DNA from: Tolypothrix bouteillei VB521301
GTDB taxonomy: Bacteria; Cyanobacteriota; Cyanobacteriia; Cyanobacteriales; Nostocaceae
DNA: 64,000 bases
Assembly: GCF_000760695.4 (NCBI RefSeq)
Contig: NZ_JHEG04000001.1
Span: forward strand, 3,072,452-3,136,451
Direction: 5' to 3'
In this document: positions 8,341 to 20,305 of the stretch, in pieces
Layout: the number at the start of each line of letters is the position of its first letter
Numbering within the stretch: position 1 is the stretch's first letter
Notes under the pieces: model-generated
What the model saw: the letters and a program-made list of their open reading frames with translations, nothing else
The model's database searches: none
What the model was told of the DNA's origin: nothing
Position numbers and translations under genes: made by a program

Positions 8341-11300
8341 ATGGTTGGCACTCTTTTTAGTATTTCTGGATATCATATAACGGAAGAACTCTACAATGGT
8401 TCGAGAACACTGGTTTATCGTGGGTATCGCGAAGCGGACTCATTACCAGTGGCGATTAAACTGCTGAAGACTCCTTATCCTAGCTTCAGCGAACTCGTAC
8501 AATTTCGCAATCAATATACCATTGCCAAAAACCTCAACTATTCCGGAATTGTCCAAACCTATAGCCTCGAACCTTTCCAAAACGGCTATGCGTTGGTCAT
8601 GGAAGATTTTGGGGGAATTTCTCTAAAAGATTATTTTGCTCATCTACAGAGTTTACACACAACATCTCTACAAGAATTTCTGCAAATAGCGATCGCTTTG
8701 TGCAATATCTTATATTGTCTCTATCAAGAACGCATTATTCATAAAGATATTAAACCCAGTAATATATTAATTAACCCCGAAACCAAACAAGTTAAATTAA
8801 TTGACTTTAGTATTGCATCTTTATTGCCAAGAGAAACACAAACGCTTATCAGTCCTAATGTTTTAGAAGGGACACTCGCTTACATTTCTCCCGAACAAAC
8901 AGGGAGAATGAATCGAGGAATTGATTATCGCACTGACTTCTATTCACTCGGTGTAACTTTCTATGAATTACTAACAGGAGAATTACCTTTTGCGTCTAAC
9001 GATTCAATAGAATTAGTGCATTGTCATCTAGCTCAAACAGCACCATTAGTCCACGAAACGAATGTTGAAATTCCTCCGATCGTTTCCAGAATTATCTGCA
9101 AATTAATGGCAAAAAATTCTGAAGACAGATATCAAAGTGCTTTAGGCTTGAAGTTTGATTTGGAAAAATGTTTGCAACAACTCGTAGAAACTAGTGTCAT
9201 ATCTGATTTTGAAATTGCGCGTAGGGATGTGTGCGATCGCTTCATCATTCCCGATCGACTTTATGGGAGAGAAGCTGAAATCTCAACCCTGCTTCAAGCC
9301 TTTGATAGAGTCTGTCAAGGTGCAACAGAAATAATGCTCGTTGCTGGATTTTCTGGAATTGGAAAAACCGCTGTGGTCAACGAAGTGCATAAACCCATTG
9401 TTCGCCAACGCGGTTATTTTGTCAAAGGTAAATATGACCAATTTCAACGCAACATTCCTTTTAGTGCATTTGTGCAAGCATTTCGAGATTTAATGGGACA
9501 ATTGCTTGCGGAAAGTGATGTCCAACTAGAGCAGTGGAAAAAGAAAATTTTAGATGTAGTTGGCGAAAATGGTCAAGTCCTTATTGAAGTTATTCCCGAA
9601 CTAGAAAGAATTATTGACGAACAACCACTAGCAATAGAGTTATCAGGAACCGAGGCACAAAATAGATTTAATTTACTCTTCCAAAAATTTATTCACGTCT
9701 TTACTTGTGCAGAACATCCATTAGTCATATTTTTAGATGATTTGCAATGGGCAGATTCGGCATCATTGAATTTAATGCAGCTGTTAATGGCTGATGCAGG
9801 TCATCTTTTCATTATTGGTGCGTACCGTGATAACGAGGTTAATCTAGCACATCCACTAATGTTGACTTTGAATGAAATTCAAAAAAAACAAGCAAAAATT
9901 AGTACAATTAATTTAGCACCACTGAATCAAGTACAAGTCAATAAGTTAGTAGCTGATACTCTTAAATGCACAGAAGATTTGGCATATAATATTTCTCAAT
10001 TAATCCATCAAAAAACCAAAGGAAACCCATTTTTTGCTACTCAATTTCTCAAAGCATTACATCAAGATGGATTCATTGAATTTAATTTTGATTTGAGTTG
10101 TTGGCAATGTGACATGACCCAAGTGACAATTCAAGCAGTTACAGATGATGTTGTAACCTTTATGGGTTGTCAATTGCGAAAACTACCACAATATACCCAA
10201 GACATATTACAATTAGCAGCTTGTATTGGCAATCAGTTTGATTTAGCAACTTTAGCAATTGTTTCCGAACAATCGGAACTTGAGACGGCTGCAGCTTTGT
10301 GGAAGGCTTTACAAGAAGGATTGATTTTACCAATTGGGGAGATTTATAAGTTTTATATTGGGCAAGAAATCCTTGCAGGTACATCAGAAAAGCAACAGAC
10401 TGTTACATATAAATTTTTACATGACCGAGTACAGCAAGCCGCTTATTCCCTAATTCCTGACAGTGAAAAACAAACAACTCACTACCAAATCGGACAACTG
10501 CTACTGCAACAGATTTCCGCACAAGCAAGAGAAGACCGTATTTTTGAAATTGTCCATCAATTAAATTATGGAACTTCTCTAATCAGAGAACAAACTCAAC
10601 GAGATGAACTAGCACAACTTAATCTAATTGCATCTCGCAAAGCCAAAAATTCCACCGCCTATCAAGCAGCGCGTGAATATGTCACGGTAGGATTATCTTT
10701 GTTAGGAAAAAATACTTGGCAGCAGCAGTATGAAATGACCCTCGCCTTGCATGAATTAGCGGCGGAAGTAGCACTGCTAAATGGTAGTTTTGAGGCGATG
10801 GAACAGTTTATTGATACTGTCATTCAACAAGCACATTCTTTATTAGAAAAGGTGAATGTTTACTGCATTAGAATTCAATCTCAGATTTTCCAAAGTAAAT
10901 TAACTTCAGCGATCGCGATCGCCCAAACAATCTTACAACAGCTTGGTGTAACCTTTCCTGAAACACCCACACCATCAGATCTTCAACGGGAAATCCAAGA
11001 GATTGAGAAACTTATTGGCGATCGCTCAATTGCCGATTTAGTTAACTTACCTGAGATGCGGGATGCAGAAAAACTCGCTACTCTCAAGATTGCCAGTATC
11101 ATCAGCCCAGCAGCTTACCTCACTGGTTCAGCCTTGTTCCCATTGCTGAATACTTTGTCCGTTAAAGTCTCGATTCAGTACGGTAACACATCGACGTCTA
11201 CTTACGGCTATGCGAATTATGGCAATATTCTCTGCAATTTCTTCCAAGTCGTGGATACAGGAACGCAGTTTGGTTCCCTGGCACTCCAGATTATCCCAAA

Positions 11301-14151
11301 ACTCGATGCCAAAGCCAGTAAAACAGATGTTTTGATGCTCTCGGGGTTGTTTATTGTACACCGCAACTCTCACATTCAAGAAACACTACCCATGTTGCAA
11401 GAAGGTTACACTAGTGCCCTAGAATTTGGCAACCTAGTACTTGCTGGTTACAATGGCCACAGTTTTTGTCTCAATTCTTTTTGGTGCAGTAAACCCCTGG
11501 CTACCTTAGAGCAGGATATTTGCGCTTACTGCCATAGTTTAATGCAATTAAATCAATTGACAAGCGCAAATTATTGCAGAATCTATTGGCAACCAGTTTT
11601 AAATCTCCTAGGTTTTGCAGAACATACCACCCTTTTGTCTGGAAAAGCCCTTGAAGAAACAGAATTTCTCCTACAACTACAATCTGCCGATGATGGATAT
11701 GGATTGTATATTTTCCATGTGTATAAACTCATGCTTTGCTTCTTGTTTGGAGAAATTGAGCCAGCGAAAAATCATGCTATTGAAGTCAGGCGCTATTTTG
11801 TAGCAGGTGCGGGATTAGTCAGCGAACCAGTATTTTATCTATATGATTCTCTAATGACTTTGGCACAATTGAATCCACAGTTAGAAGAAACATCGGCAGC
11901 ATTGCAGAGTGTAACAGAAAACCAAACCCGGTTACAGCAATGGGCGCATCATGCACCCATGAATTACCAGCACAAGGTGGATTTGGTAGAGGCAGAAAAA
12001 TATCGGGTTTTAGGCAACAATTACGCAGCAGGGGATTATTACGATCGCGCTATTTCTCTTGCTAAAGTCAACGGATACCTCCAAGAAGAAGCCTTAGCAA
12101 ACGAACTGGCAGCTAAATTCTACCTGGAATGGAAAAAAGAAAAAGTAGCTGCCGGATATATGCAGGAAGCTTACTATTGCTATGCGAAATGGGGAGCCAA
12201 AGCTAAAGTTGTCGATCTAGAAAAACGCTATCCCCAACTACTTGCCCCTATATTACAGCCAACTCGTTCGACTCTCTCAACTGATGAAACCATCTTCGCC
12301 TTGGGGACTCTCACCTCCACCAGTGGAGTTACTTCTAACAGCAGTATTTCAGATATCCTAGATTTAAAAGCTATTCTCAAAGCTTCTCAAACTATCTCAG
12401 GCGAAATCGAACTGGAAAAACTGCTGTCATCGTTACTCAAAATTGTCATCGAAAATGCTGGGGCTGATAAATGCGTGCTCATGCTGTTGCGAGACGATCG
12501 CCTGCTAGTAAAAGGATTAATCTCTCAGGGAACACAGCCCGTCGTGTTGCAGCGCCTTCCCATTGAAGACAGCCAGGATGTTCCCCAAAAGCTAATTTAC
12601 AAAGTCAAACACAGCAAACAGACTGTTGTCTTGCTGGACGCGAAAGCAGATCCCACCTTAGCCAACGATCCTTATATTGTTCGCCAACAGCCTCACAGTA
12701 TCTTGTGCAGTCCGATTTTGCATCAAGGCAAGTTGATGGGAATATTATATTTAGAGAATAATTTAGCAACCGGAGCGTTCACTAGCGATCGCATGGAGCT
12801 GTTGAATTTACTTTGCGCTCAAGCTGCCATCTCACTAGAAAATGCCCGACTGTATGAAAGTTCCCAGAAATATGCCCAACAGTTAGAACAGTCATTCGCC
12901 GAATTGAGTGCTGCTCAGTCTCGCTTCCACAATTTAGTAGACAACGTGCCCGGAGTGGTTTATCAATATCACATGACTCCTGATGGCATTATCTCACTCA
13001 TCTATATTAGTGCTAACTGTCACAGCGTGTTTGAAATTACCCCCGAACAAGCTGCAGCCACAGCAGAGTTTCTCCCAGAACTGGTGCATCCAGAGGATAC
13101 GGTCAGTTTTCAGCAGTCTAGGACTAATGCCATTCAAAACTGTTCCTCCTGGCAATGGGAAGGGCGGATCATCACTCCTTCAGGAATCGTCAAGTGGATT
13201 CATGGAGAAGGGCGAATTGAGAAGCGTGGCGATGGTTCGGTATTTTGGGATGGATTGTTTTTAGAGATTAGCGATCGCAAAAAAGCTGAATTTGCCCTGC
13301 AACAAGCACAATTACAAATCATCCAAAGTGAGAAAATGTCAGCTTTAGGTAACTTAGTTGCGGGTGTAGCTCACGAAATGAATAATCCTTTGGGCTTTAT
13401 TTCTGCTAGTCTCAAACAAGCTCAACCCACTTTTTTTGATATTGCAGAACACTTAAAACTTTATCAAAAAACTTTCCCCAATCGGACTGAAGAAATCCTT
13501 GACCATGCAGAGTCAGTTGACTTGGAATATAGCTTAGAAGATTTCCCAAAAATACTGGATTCCATGATTTTGGCGTGCGACAGACTCAAAAATATCAGCA
13601 CTAGTCTCCGCACTTTCTCTCGTGCCGATCGCGATTGCAAAGTGCCGTTTAATATTCACGAAGGCATTGACAGTACCCTTCTCATTCTCAAGCATCGCCT
13701 GAAAGCCAACGAACAACGTCCGGCGATTGAAGTTGTCACCAACTACAAGAATTTCCCTCAAATTGAATGCTTTCCCGGACAATTAAATCAAGTATTTATG
13801 AATCTTATTGCTAATGCTATTGATGCAATAGAAGAGTCAAATATTGGGCTGACTTTGGCAGAGATTCAAGCTCATCCCCATCGAATTACAATTACTACTA
13901 ACCTAGCAGACCATCTTGTCAGGATTACCATTGCTGATAATGGGAAAGGCATGACTGAAGAAATTCAACAAAAAATATTTGACCACTTGTTTACTACAAA
14001 AGCTGTGGGGAAAGGAACGGGATTGGGATTGGCTATAGCTCGGTCTATTATTGTTGAAAAACATGGCGGAACAATTACCGTTAACTCTACACTAGGAGCC
14101 GGAACTGAATTTATTATTAGTTTACCAATTCAGGCAAAATCAACAAATTAA
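8341..14151 (+). CDS. Giant hybrid Ser/Thr protein kinase-ATPase-GAF-PAS-histidine kinase (HstK family)
   Basis: A 1,936-residue cytosolic signalling protein. In order: Ser/Thr kinase domain (1 to about 285; HKDIKPSN near 137, DFS in place of DFG near 155, [10 protein letters not shown]); AAA/STAND-like ATPase (about 310-590; Walker A GFSGIGKT near 336, LDDLQWAD); a long helical, TPR-like region (about 600-1330); GAF (about 1340-1505); PAS (about 1527-1643, NVPGVVYQY); HisKA with VAHEMNNP, histidine near 1677; HATPase_c to the end ([15 protein letters not shown]). It resembles Anabaena HstK-type dual kinases. I chose the ATG at 8341 over the in-frame ATG at 8329 because the paralogue has the same leader but an out-of-frame upstream ATG. 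No response regulator is adjacent. Confidence 0.92.
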   Translation: MVGTLFSISGYHITEELYNGSRTLVYRGYREADSLPVAIKLLKTPYPSFSELVQFRNQYTIAKNLNYSGIVQTYSLEPFQNGYALVMEDFGGISLKDYFAHLQSLHTTSLQEFLQIAIALCNILYCLYQERIIHKDIKPSNILINPETKQVKLIDFSIASLLPRETQTLISPNVLEGTLAYISPEQTGRMNRGIDYRTDFYSLGVTFYELLTGELPFASNDSIELVHCHLAQTAPLVHETNVEIPPIVSRIICKLMAKNSEDRYQSALGLKFDLEKCLQQLVETSVISDFEIARRDVCDRFIIPDRLYGREAEISTLLQAFDRVCQGATEIMLVAGFSGIGKTAVVNEVHKPIVRQRGYFVKGKYDQFQRNIPFSAFVQAFRDLMGQLLAESDVQLEQWKKKILDVVGENGQVLIEVIPELERIIDEQPLAIELSGTEAQNRFNLLFQKFIHVFTCAEHPLVIFLDDLQWADSASLNLMQLLMADAGHLFIIGAYRDNEVNLAHPLMLTLNEIQKKQAKISTINLAPLNQVQVNKLVADTLKCTEDLAYNISQLIHQKTKGNPFFATQFLKALHQDGFIEFNFDLSCWQCDMTQVTIQAVTDDVVTFMGCQLRKLPQYTQDILQLAACIGNQFDLATLAIVSEQSELETAAALWKALQEGLILPIGEIYKFYIGQEILAGTSEKQQTVTYKFLHDRVQQAAYSLIPDSEKQTTHYQIGQLLLQQISAQAREDRIFEIVHQLNYGTSLIREQTQRDELAQLNLIASRKAKNSTAYQAAREYVTVGLSLLGKNTWQQQYEMTLALHELAAEVALLNGSFEAMEQFIDTVIQQAHSLLEKVNVYCIRIQSQIFQSKLTSAIAIAQTILQQLGVTFPETPTPSDLQREIQEIEKLIGDRSIADLVNLPEMRDAEKLATLKIASIISPAAYLTGSALFPLLNTLSVKVSIQYGNTSTSTYGYANYGNILCNFFQVVDTGTQFGSLALQIIPKLDAKASKTDVLMLSGLFIVHRNSHIQETLPMLQEGYTSALEFGNLVLAGYNGHSFCLNSFWCSKPLATLEQDICAYCHSLMQLNQLTSANYCRIYWQPVLNLLGFAEHTTLLSGKALEETEFLLQLQSADDGYGLYIFHVYKLMLCFLFGEIEPAKNHAIEVRRYFVAGAGLVSEPVFYLYDSLMTLAQLNPQLEETSAALQSVTENQTRLQQWAHHAPMNYQHKVDLVEAEKYRVLGNNYAAGDYYDRAISLAKVNGYLQEEALANELAAKFYLEWKKEKVAAGYMQEAYYCYAKWGAKAKVVDLEKRYPQLLAPILQPTRSTLSTDETIFALGTLTSTSGVTSNSSISDILDLKAILKASQTISGEIELEKLLSSLLKIVIENAGADKCVLMLLRDDRLLVKGLISQGTQPVVLQRLPIEDSQDVPQKLIYKVKHSKQTVVLLDAKADPTLANDPYIVRQQPHSILCSPILHQGKLMGILYLENNLATGAFTSDRMELLNLLCAQAAISLENARLYESSQKYAQQLEQSFAELSAAQSRFHNLVDNVPGVVYQYHMTPDGIISLIYISANCHSVFEITPEQAAATAEFLPELVHPEDTVSFQQSRTNAIQNCSSWQWEGRIITPSGIVKWIHGEGRIEKRGDGSVFWDGLFLEISDRKKAEFALQQAQLQIIQSEKMSALGNLVAGVAHEMNNPLGFISASLKQAQPTFFDIAEHLKLYQKTFPNRTEEILDHAESVDLEYSLEDFPKILDSMILACDRLKNISTSLRTFSRADRDCKVPFNIHEGIDSTLLILKHRLKANEQRPAIEVVTNYKNFPQIECFPGQLNQVFMNLIANAIDAIEESNIGLTLAEIQAHPHRITITTNLADHLVRITIADNGKGMTEEIQQKIFDHLFTTKAVGKGTGLGLAIARSIIVEKHGGTITVNSTLGAGTEFIISLPIQAKSTN

Positions 14152-14235
14152 CTTTTCCCAGGCTTTCCAACTGACTCAAACTGTAGATATATTCGTTGAC
14201 ACATAGGATGGTCAATTTGTACAGTGCGTAAGTCC

Positions 14236-14316
14236 TACGAATAACTCTACAATGGTTCGAGAACCTTAATTTATTGAGGATATCGGGAAATGAACTCATT
14301 ACTAGTAGCGTTCTAA
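14236..14316 (+). pseudogene. Decayed N-terminal fragment of a third giant kinase
   Basis: In one frame the sequence from 14245 reads [10 protein letters not shown], stop, GYREMNSLLVA, stop, which matches residues of the 8341 kinase ([19 protein letters not shown]). The codon before it is TAA where the intact gene has GAA, and the internal stop is TGA where it has an arginine codon. It is therefore a short relic of the start of another copy, in the same direction as the intact upstream gene. Confidence 0.8.
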
Positions 14317-14345
14317 AGACGCAAAGATTTTATTTGCGTCTTTTT
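14315..14345. terminator. Strong intrinsic terminator between convergent kinases
   Basis: AAAGACGCAAA and TTTGCGTCTTT form a perfect 11-bp stem with a seven-base loop, followed by T's on the plus strand and by A's that read as T's on the other. It separates the convergent kinase genes. The left arm plus two bases is also found at 8037-8050. Confidence 0.8.
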
Positions 14346-14385
14346 GCTATATGGCAAATTGCTGAGTAAAATGCCAAGTGGAAAA

Positions 14386-17300
14386 TTACACTGGAATTTC
14401 AATAATCAATTCAGTGCCTTCACCCAAAACAGAGTTGCACCTCAATTTTCCACCATGGGTTTCTTCCACAATTTGACGGGCGATAGCTAATCCTAACCCC
14501 GTACCTTTTCCGACAGCTTTTGTCGTAAATAAATGGTCAAATATCTTTTGTTTAATATCTTCACTCATCCCCTTACCATTATCTAAAATAGCAATTTTAG
14601 CTAGATTATTTTCTACTGAAGTTGTAATTGTAATTAGGTTGGTTTGATGTTTAATTTCCTCAAGTTTCTGTCCGTGATTGGATTCTTCTAAGGCATCAAT
14701 AGCATTTGCTAAAATATTCATAAATACCTGATTTAATTGACCTGGGAAGCATTCAATTTGTGGTAAATTACCGTAGTTAGTGACAACTTCAATCGCCGGA
14801 CGTTGTTCGTTAGCTTTGAGACGATGTTTGAGAATAAGAATGGTGCTATCAATGCCTTCGTGAATATTAAACGATACTTTGTAGTCTTTGTCAGCACGGG
14901 AGAAAGTGCGGAGTGAAGTGCTAATATTTTTGAGTCGGTCACATGCCATAGTCATGGAATCAAGCATTTTGGGTAAATCTTCTAAGCTATATTCCAAATC
15001 AATTTCTGACTCGTGGTCGAGGATTTCTTCACTCTTAGAGGGGAAAGTTTGTTGATAGAGTTTCAGGTGTTCAAGAATATCAGAAATTGTGGGTTTAGCT
15101 TGTTTAATACTGGCAGAAATAAAGCCGAGAGGATTATTCATTTCGTGAGCCACACCAGCAACCAAGTTACCCAAAGCAGACATTTTCTCACTTTGGACGA
15201 TTTGTAATTGAGCGTTTTGCAGGTCAAGTAATGCTTGTTGTAAGTCAAGGGATTTTTGTTGCAAGGCAAGTTCAGCTTTTTTGCGATCGCTAATATCACG
15301 CATCGCAACTACTGCACCAACTTTGTTACCCCAAGCATCGAAGATTGCTTGTCCGCTAGCTAACAAACTTCTCCGAGAACCCTGCTTCGGCGCAATTACC
15401 ATTTCGACATTTTTGACGATTTCTCCTTGCAAGGCACGAAACAGAGGAATTTCTGTTTTTGATAAGGGTGTTTGACCATCAGGTTGATAGAGTAAAGAAT
15501 ATTCTGCCCATTGTTCTGGCGGTAATGATTCCACTGGTAAGCCATGAAATTCACAAGTTGCTTTATTAAATAGAGTTAAAGTCCCAGTAGCATCGCAGAC
15601 AACAATTCCATCGGTAATAGTGTGGATAATGGCATTCAAAAACTCTCGTTCCTTAGCTAGAGATGCTTCAGTTTGTTTTAATTTTTCTAGTGATGCTTGT
15701 AATGATTTAGATTTTTCCTGTTCTCGTTCATAAAGTTGGGCATTTTCTATAGAAATAGCAGCTTGAGAGCAAAGTAGATTCAAGAGTTCGACGCGATCGC
15801 TAGTAAACGCCCCTGTCGCTAAATTATTCTCTAGATATAAAATGCCCATCAATTTACCTTGATGCAAAATTGGGCTGCATAAGATACTTTTGGGCTGCTG
15901 ACGAATGATATAGGGGTCATTGGCTAAGGTTGGTTCAGCACTTGCATCAAGCAGCACAACAGTCTGACTGTTGTGCTTGACTTTGTAAATTAGTCTCAGG
16001 GGAATATCCAAGCTCTGTTCAATGGGAAGACGCTGCAATACAACTGGTTCTGTCCCCAGAGTAATCGAGCCTTTAATTAGCAGTTGTCCCTCTCGCAACA
16101 GCATTAACACACATTTATCGGCTCCCGCATTTTTGATGACAATCGATAGCAGCGATGAAAGCAGCTTGGACAGTTCGATTTCACTCGAGATAGTTTGGGA
16201 AGCTTTGAGAATGGCAGCTAAATCTAAAGCTACAGAAGCACTACTAGAAGTAGCGGATGTAGTGGAGGTGATAGTTCCCAAAGCGAAGATGGTTTCATTA
16301 GTTGAGAGGGGAGAATGGGTTTGTTGTAATATAGGGGCGAGTAATTGGGGATAGCGTCTTTCCAAGTCGGCTACTTTGGCTTTTGCACCCCAACGAGCGT
16401 AGCAGTAGTATGCTTCTTGCATATATATTTGGGCGATTTTTTCTTTACCCCAGTTGAGATAAAATTTAGCTGCTAGTTCATTTGCTAACCCTTCTTCTTG
16501 GATATATTCGTTAACTTTAGCTCCCAAAATTGCCTTATCGTATAGCTCAATTGCTTCGGATTTTTGTCCTAACACTCGAAATTTTTCCGCTTCTACGAGA
16601 TCGACCTTATGCTGGTAATTCATAGGAGCATAGTGTGCCCAATGCTGTAACTTAGTTTGATTTTCTGCCACCCGCTCTAATGCGGTTGATTCCTCGCCTG
16701 AAGATTGACTCAATTGTGCCAGAGCAATCAAAGAATCATAGAAATAAAATGCAGGTTCGCAGACTGTTCCAACACCAGCTATTAAATAGTTTTTGTCTAA
16801 GAGTGCATAATTGTTAGCTTGTTCAACTTCTCCAAACAAAAAGCAAAGAGCCAGCTTATACAAATAGAAGTAATACAACCCAGATAAATCATTAGCAGAC
16901 CGCAGTAGGGGCAGAAGTTCCGTTTCTTGCAGGGCTGACCCAGACAAAAGGGTGGGATGCTCCGCAAAACCCAGTAAATTTAGAATAGATTGCCAATAGA
17001 TCCGGCAGTAATTAGCTGTTATCAATTGGTTAATTTGTACTAAACCATTGTAGTAGGTGCGTATATCCTGCTCCAGAATTCTAAGGGGCTGACCGCACCA
17101 AAAAGAATTCAGACAGAAACAATGGCCACTATATCCGGCGTATGCCAGATTTCCGACTTCTAAAGCAGTCGCGTAGCTTTCCCTCAAGAGTGGAAACGTT
17201 TCTTTGATGTGAGATTTGCGGTGAAAGATAAATACTCCCAGTATCTCTAATATTTCAGGTTTAGTCGCTTTAGCATCAAGTTTTAAAGCCACATTCCATG

Positions 17301-20232
17301 CCAACTGACCAAACTGTAAGGCTAAATCCACATCTTGCAAGAAATTACAGACAAGAATGCTGTAGCAAACATAGTAATAAGCTGAAGTCGAGATGTTTCC
17401 ATACTGTATGGATAATTTGACTGATAGAGAAGTCAGGAATGGGAACAAAGGAGAGCCAGAAATGTAAGCTGGTGTCATAATGCTACTGGCAATCTGGATA
17501 ATGGCAATCTTGTTTGCATCGGTCATTACAGGAAGATGAACAAAATCTTCAATTTTCCGCGCTCCAACTAATTCGCTAATTTCTTGCATTAACTGTTGAA
17601 TATCTTCTGAGGTCGGTGTTTCTGGAATTTTTACACCCAACTTTTGCAGGAGTTTCTGTCCGATTTCAATAGCTACGGTCAGTTTATTCTGGCTGGTATT
17701 TACTAAAATTTTCATGCAGTAAACATTTGCCTGTTCAGGTAAAGAATGAGCCTGTTCGATGACAACATTAATGAACTGCTCCATCCGCTCAAAATTACCG
17801 CCTAGCATTGCTACTTCTGCCGCTAATTCATGGAAGGCGAGGGTCATTTCGTACTGCCGTTGCCAAGCCTTTTCTCCCAACAGGGACAATCCGATTGCCG
17901 CATATTCACCAGCTACTTGATAGGCGGTTGAATTTTTGGCTTTGCGACAGGCAATCAGATTAAGTTGCGCTAGTTCATCTCTTTGTATTTGTTCGGTAAT
18001 TAAAGTAGTTCCATAATTTAATTGATTGACGATTTCAAAAATTCGCTCTTCTGTTGCTGGTGTGGAAATCTGTTGCAGAAGTAGTTGTCCGATTTGGTAA
18101 TGAGTCGTTTGTTTTTGGTCATCGGGAATTAAAGAATAAGCGGCTTGTTGTACTCGGTCGTGTAAAAATTTGTAGGTAACAGCCTTTTGATTTTCTTGAG
18201 TCACTGCAAGAATCTCTTGCCCGACATAAAACTTATAAACATCTCCGATCGGTAAAATCAATCCTTCTTGCAATGCTTTCCACAAAGCAGATGCCGTCTC
18301 TATTTCTGATTGTTCCGAAACAAGAGCTAAAGTTGCTAACTCAAAAGAGTTGCCAATACAAGCAGCTAACTGCAATAATTCTTGAGTTGAGCGCGGGAGT
18401 TTTCGGAGTTGCAAGCTCATAAAAGCTACAACGTCATCTGTAACTGCTTGAGTCGTCACTTTTACTATGTCACATTGCCAACAGCCTAACTCCACATCAA
18501 ATTGAATCAGTTCTTCTTGATGCAATGCTTTGAGAAACTGGGTGGCAAAAAACGGATTTCCTTGAGTCTTTTGAACTATCAATCTAGACAGAGAGGATGT
18601 CAAACTCAACGAACATTTCAGCGTCTCAGCAACTAACTGATTGACGCTTATTTGATTGAGTGGTTCTAAAGTAATTGTATTAATCGTTGCTTGATTTTTC
18701 TGGATTTCACTCAGAGTCAACATCAATGGATGTGCTGGATTGACTTCGTTATCGCGATATGCACCAATAATGAAAAGATGACTTGTATCAGTCATTAAAA
18801 GCTGCATTAAATTCACTGATGCTGAATCTGCCCATTGCAAATCATCTAAAAACATCACTAAGGGATGTTCTGCACTGGTAAAGACTTGGGTAAATTTTTG
18901 AAACAATAGATTAAAGCGATTTTGAGCTGCTGTTCCCGATAATTCTACTACAGGTGGTTGTTCCCCGATAATTCTTTCTAGTTCGGGTATAACTTCAATA
19001 ATTACTTGTCCGTTCTCCCCAACTGCTTCTAATATTTTGTTTTTCCATTGCTGAATTTGTGCATCACTTTCTGTAAGCAATTGACCCATTAAATCTCGGA
19101 ATGCTTGTACAAAAGCAGAGAAGGGAATATTACGTTGAAATTGGTCGAATTTCCCTTTGATAAAATAACCGCGTTGCCTGATAATAGGTTTGTGAACTTC
19201 GTTGACAACTGCGGTTTTTCCAATCCCGGAAAAGCCAGCGACTAGCATCATTTCTGTTGCGCCTTGGCTGACTCTTTCAAAGGCTTGCAATAGCGTTTCA
19301 ACTTCAGTCTCTCGTCCGTAGAGTTTGTCAGGGATGAGGAAGCGATCGCTCACATCCAGCCGCCCAATTTCAAAGCTCTGAATTTCTCCAGTTTCTTTAA
19401 GCTGATATAAACATCTTTCTAAATCGGATTTCAGTCCTAACGCACTCTGATAGCGATCTTCCGCATTTTTTGCCATTAATTTGCTGACAATCTCTGAAAG
19501 CACAAATGGAATTTGGGGGTTAATTTCACGTAATAATGGTGCTGCTTTGGCGATATGGCAATGCACTAATTCCATCGGGTCATTTGATTGAAATGGCAAT
19601 TCTCCTGTCAGTAATTCATAGAGAGTCACACCCAAAGAATAAAAATCAGTCCGGTAATCAATCCCCCGGTTCATTCTGCCTGTTTGTTCCGGAGAAATGT
19701 AAGCCAGTGTCCCTTCTAATACATTGGGATTGACAAGGGTTTGTGTTTCTCTTGGTAGTAAAGATGCAATACTAAAGTCGATTAATTTAATTTGTTTGGT
19801 TTCAGGATTAATTAATATGTTGCTGGGTTTGATATCTTTATGAATAATGCGTTCCCGGTACAATATATCTAAGATATTGCAGAGGGAGATGGCAATTTCT
19901 AAAAATTCTTCTAGGGATATGATATTATTCTTGGTGAAATAATTATTCAGGGAAGTTACCCCAAAATCTTCTATCACTAAGGCATAGCCATTTTGGTAAG
20001 CTTCCAAACTATAAGTTTGAATAATTAAAAAAGAATTAATATTTTTGGTAATGGTGTATTGATTGCGAAACGACAAGAGTTCGCTGAAACTGGGGTAAGG
20101 ATTTTTCAGCAGTTTAATTACTACTGCTAAAGAATCAGTCTCTCGAACTGCTCGATAAACTAGGGTTCTCGAACCATTGTAGAGTTCTTCAACGATTCGA
20201 TATCCGGGAATACTGACAAGAGTGCCAATCAT
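14386..20232 (-). CDS. Giant hybrid Ser/Thr-histidine kinase, inverted paralogue
   Basis: A 1,948-residue paralogue of the 8341 gene with the same order: Ser/Thr kinase (1 to about 280; [11 protein letters not shown]), ATPase (Walker A GFSGIGKT near 336), helical region, GAF (about 1344-1500), PAS (about 1531-1650), HisKA (VAHEMNNP, histidine near 1694) and HATPase_c to the C-terminus. The kinase, ATPase and GAF parts are very similar to the paralogue. The PAS is a different subtype ([16 protein letters not shown]) and is flanked by a coiled coil, so input specificity probably differs. The genes converge with the terminator between them. The start ATG at 20232 gives MIGTL, matching MVGTL of the paralogue. 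Signal and partner are unknown. Confidence 0.92.
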   Translation of the reverse strand: MIGTLVSIPGYRIVEELYNGSRTLVYRAVRETDSLAVVIKLLKNPYPSFSELLSFRNQYTITKNINSFLIIQTYSLEAYQNGYALVIEDFGVTSLNNYFTKNNIISLEEFLEIAISLCNILDILYRERIIHKDIKPSNILINPETKQIKLIDFSIASLLPRETQTLVNPNVLEGTLAYISPEQTGRMNRGIDYRTDFYSLGVTLYELLTGELPFQSNDPMELVHCHIAKAAPLLREINPQIPFVLSEIVSKLMAKNAEDRYQSALGLKSDLERCLYQLKETGEIQSFEIGRLDVSDRFLIPDKLYGRETEVETLLQAFERVSQGATEMMLVAGFSGIGKTAVVNEVHKPIIRQRGYFIKGKFDQFQRNIPFSAFVQAFRDLMGQLLTESDAQIQQWKNKILEAVGENGQVIIEVIPELERIIGEQPPVVELSGTAAQNRFNLLFQKFTQVFTSAEHPLVMFLDDLQWADSASVNLMQLLMTDTSHLFIIGAYRDNEVNPAHPLMLTLSEIQKNQATINTITLEPLNQISVNQLVAETLKCSLSLTSSLSRLIVQKTQGNPFFATQFLKALHQEELIQFDVELGCWQCDIVKVTTQAVTDDVVAFMSLQLRKLPRSTQELLQLAACIGNSFELATLALVSEQSEIETASALWKALQEGLILPIGDVYKFYVGQEILAVTQENQKAVTYKFLHDRVQQAAYSLIPDDQKQTTHYQIGQLLLQQISTPATEERIFEIVNQLNYGTTLITEQIQRDELAQLNLIACRKAKNSTAYQVAGEYAAIGLSLLGEKAWQRQYEMTLAFHELAAEVAMLGGNFERMEQFINVVIEQAHSLPEQANVYCMKILVNTSQNKLTVAIEIGQKLLQKLGVKIPETPTSEDIQQLMQEISELVGARKIEDFVHLPVMTDANKIAIIQIASSIMTPAYISGSPLFPFLTSLSVKLSIQYGNISTSAYYYVCYSILVCNFLQDVDLALQFGQLAWNVALKLDAKATKPEILEILGVFIFHRKSHIKETFPLLRESYATALEVGNLAYAGYSGHCFCLNSFWCGQPLRILEQDIRTYYNGLVQINQLITANYCRIYWQSILNLLGFAEHPTLLSGSALQETELLPLLRSANDLSGLYYFYLYKLALCFLFGEVEQANNYALLDKNYLIAGVGTVCEPAFYFYDSLIALAQLSQSSGEESTALERVAENQTKLQHWAHYAPMNYQHKVDLVEAEKFRVLGQKSEAIELYDKAILGAKVNEYIQEEGLANELAAKFYLNWGKEKIAQIYMQEAYYCYARWGAKAKVADLERRYPQLLAPILQQTHSPLSTNETIFALGTITSTTSATSSSASVALDLAAILKASQTISSEIELSKLLSSLLSIVIKNAGADKCVLMLLREGQLLIKGSITLGTEPVVLQRLPIEQSLDIPLRLIYKVKHNSQTVVLLDASAEPTLANDPYIIRQQPKSILCSPILHQGKLMGILYLENNLATGAFTSDRVELLNLLCSQAAISIENAQLYEREQEKSKSLQASLEKLKQTEASLAKEREFLNAIIHTITDGIVVCDATGTLTLFNKATCEFHGLPVESLPPEQWAEYSLLYQPDGQTPLSKTEIPLFRALQGEIVKNVEMVIAPKQGSRRSLLASGQAIFDAWGNKVGAVVAMRDISDRKKAELALQQKSLDLQQALLDLQNAQLQIVQSEKMSALGNLVAGVAHEMNNPLGFISASIKQAKPTISDILEHLKLYQQTFPSKSEEILDHESEIDLEYSLEDLPKMLDSMTMACDRLKNISTSLRTFSRADKDYKVSFNIHEGIDSTILILKHRLKANEQRPAIEVVTNYGNLPQIECFPGQLNQVFMNILANAIDALEESNHGQKLEEIKHQTNLITITTSVENNLAKIAILDNGKGMSEDIKQKIFDHLFTTKAVGKGTGLGLAIARQIVEETHGGKLRCNSVLGEGTELIIEIPV

Positions 20233-20286
20233 ACTGCGGTCATCCTCGGGATTGCTGAATTTAGTATTCCCAGATATGCTAAGTGA

Positions 20287-20295
20287 TTTATATCA
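20287..20295 (-). promoter_or_regulatory. Extended -10 promoter of the second giant kinase
   Basis: TGATATAAA on the minus strand, at the same distance from the start as in the paralogue. The shared leader continues with TCTGGGAATACTAAAT and CAGCAAT before the start codon. Confidence 0.5.
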
Positions 20296-20305
20296 AAGCA
20301 AAAAC

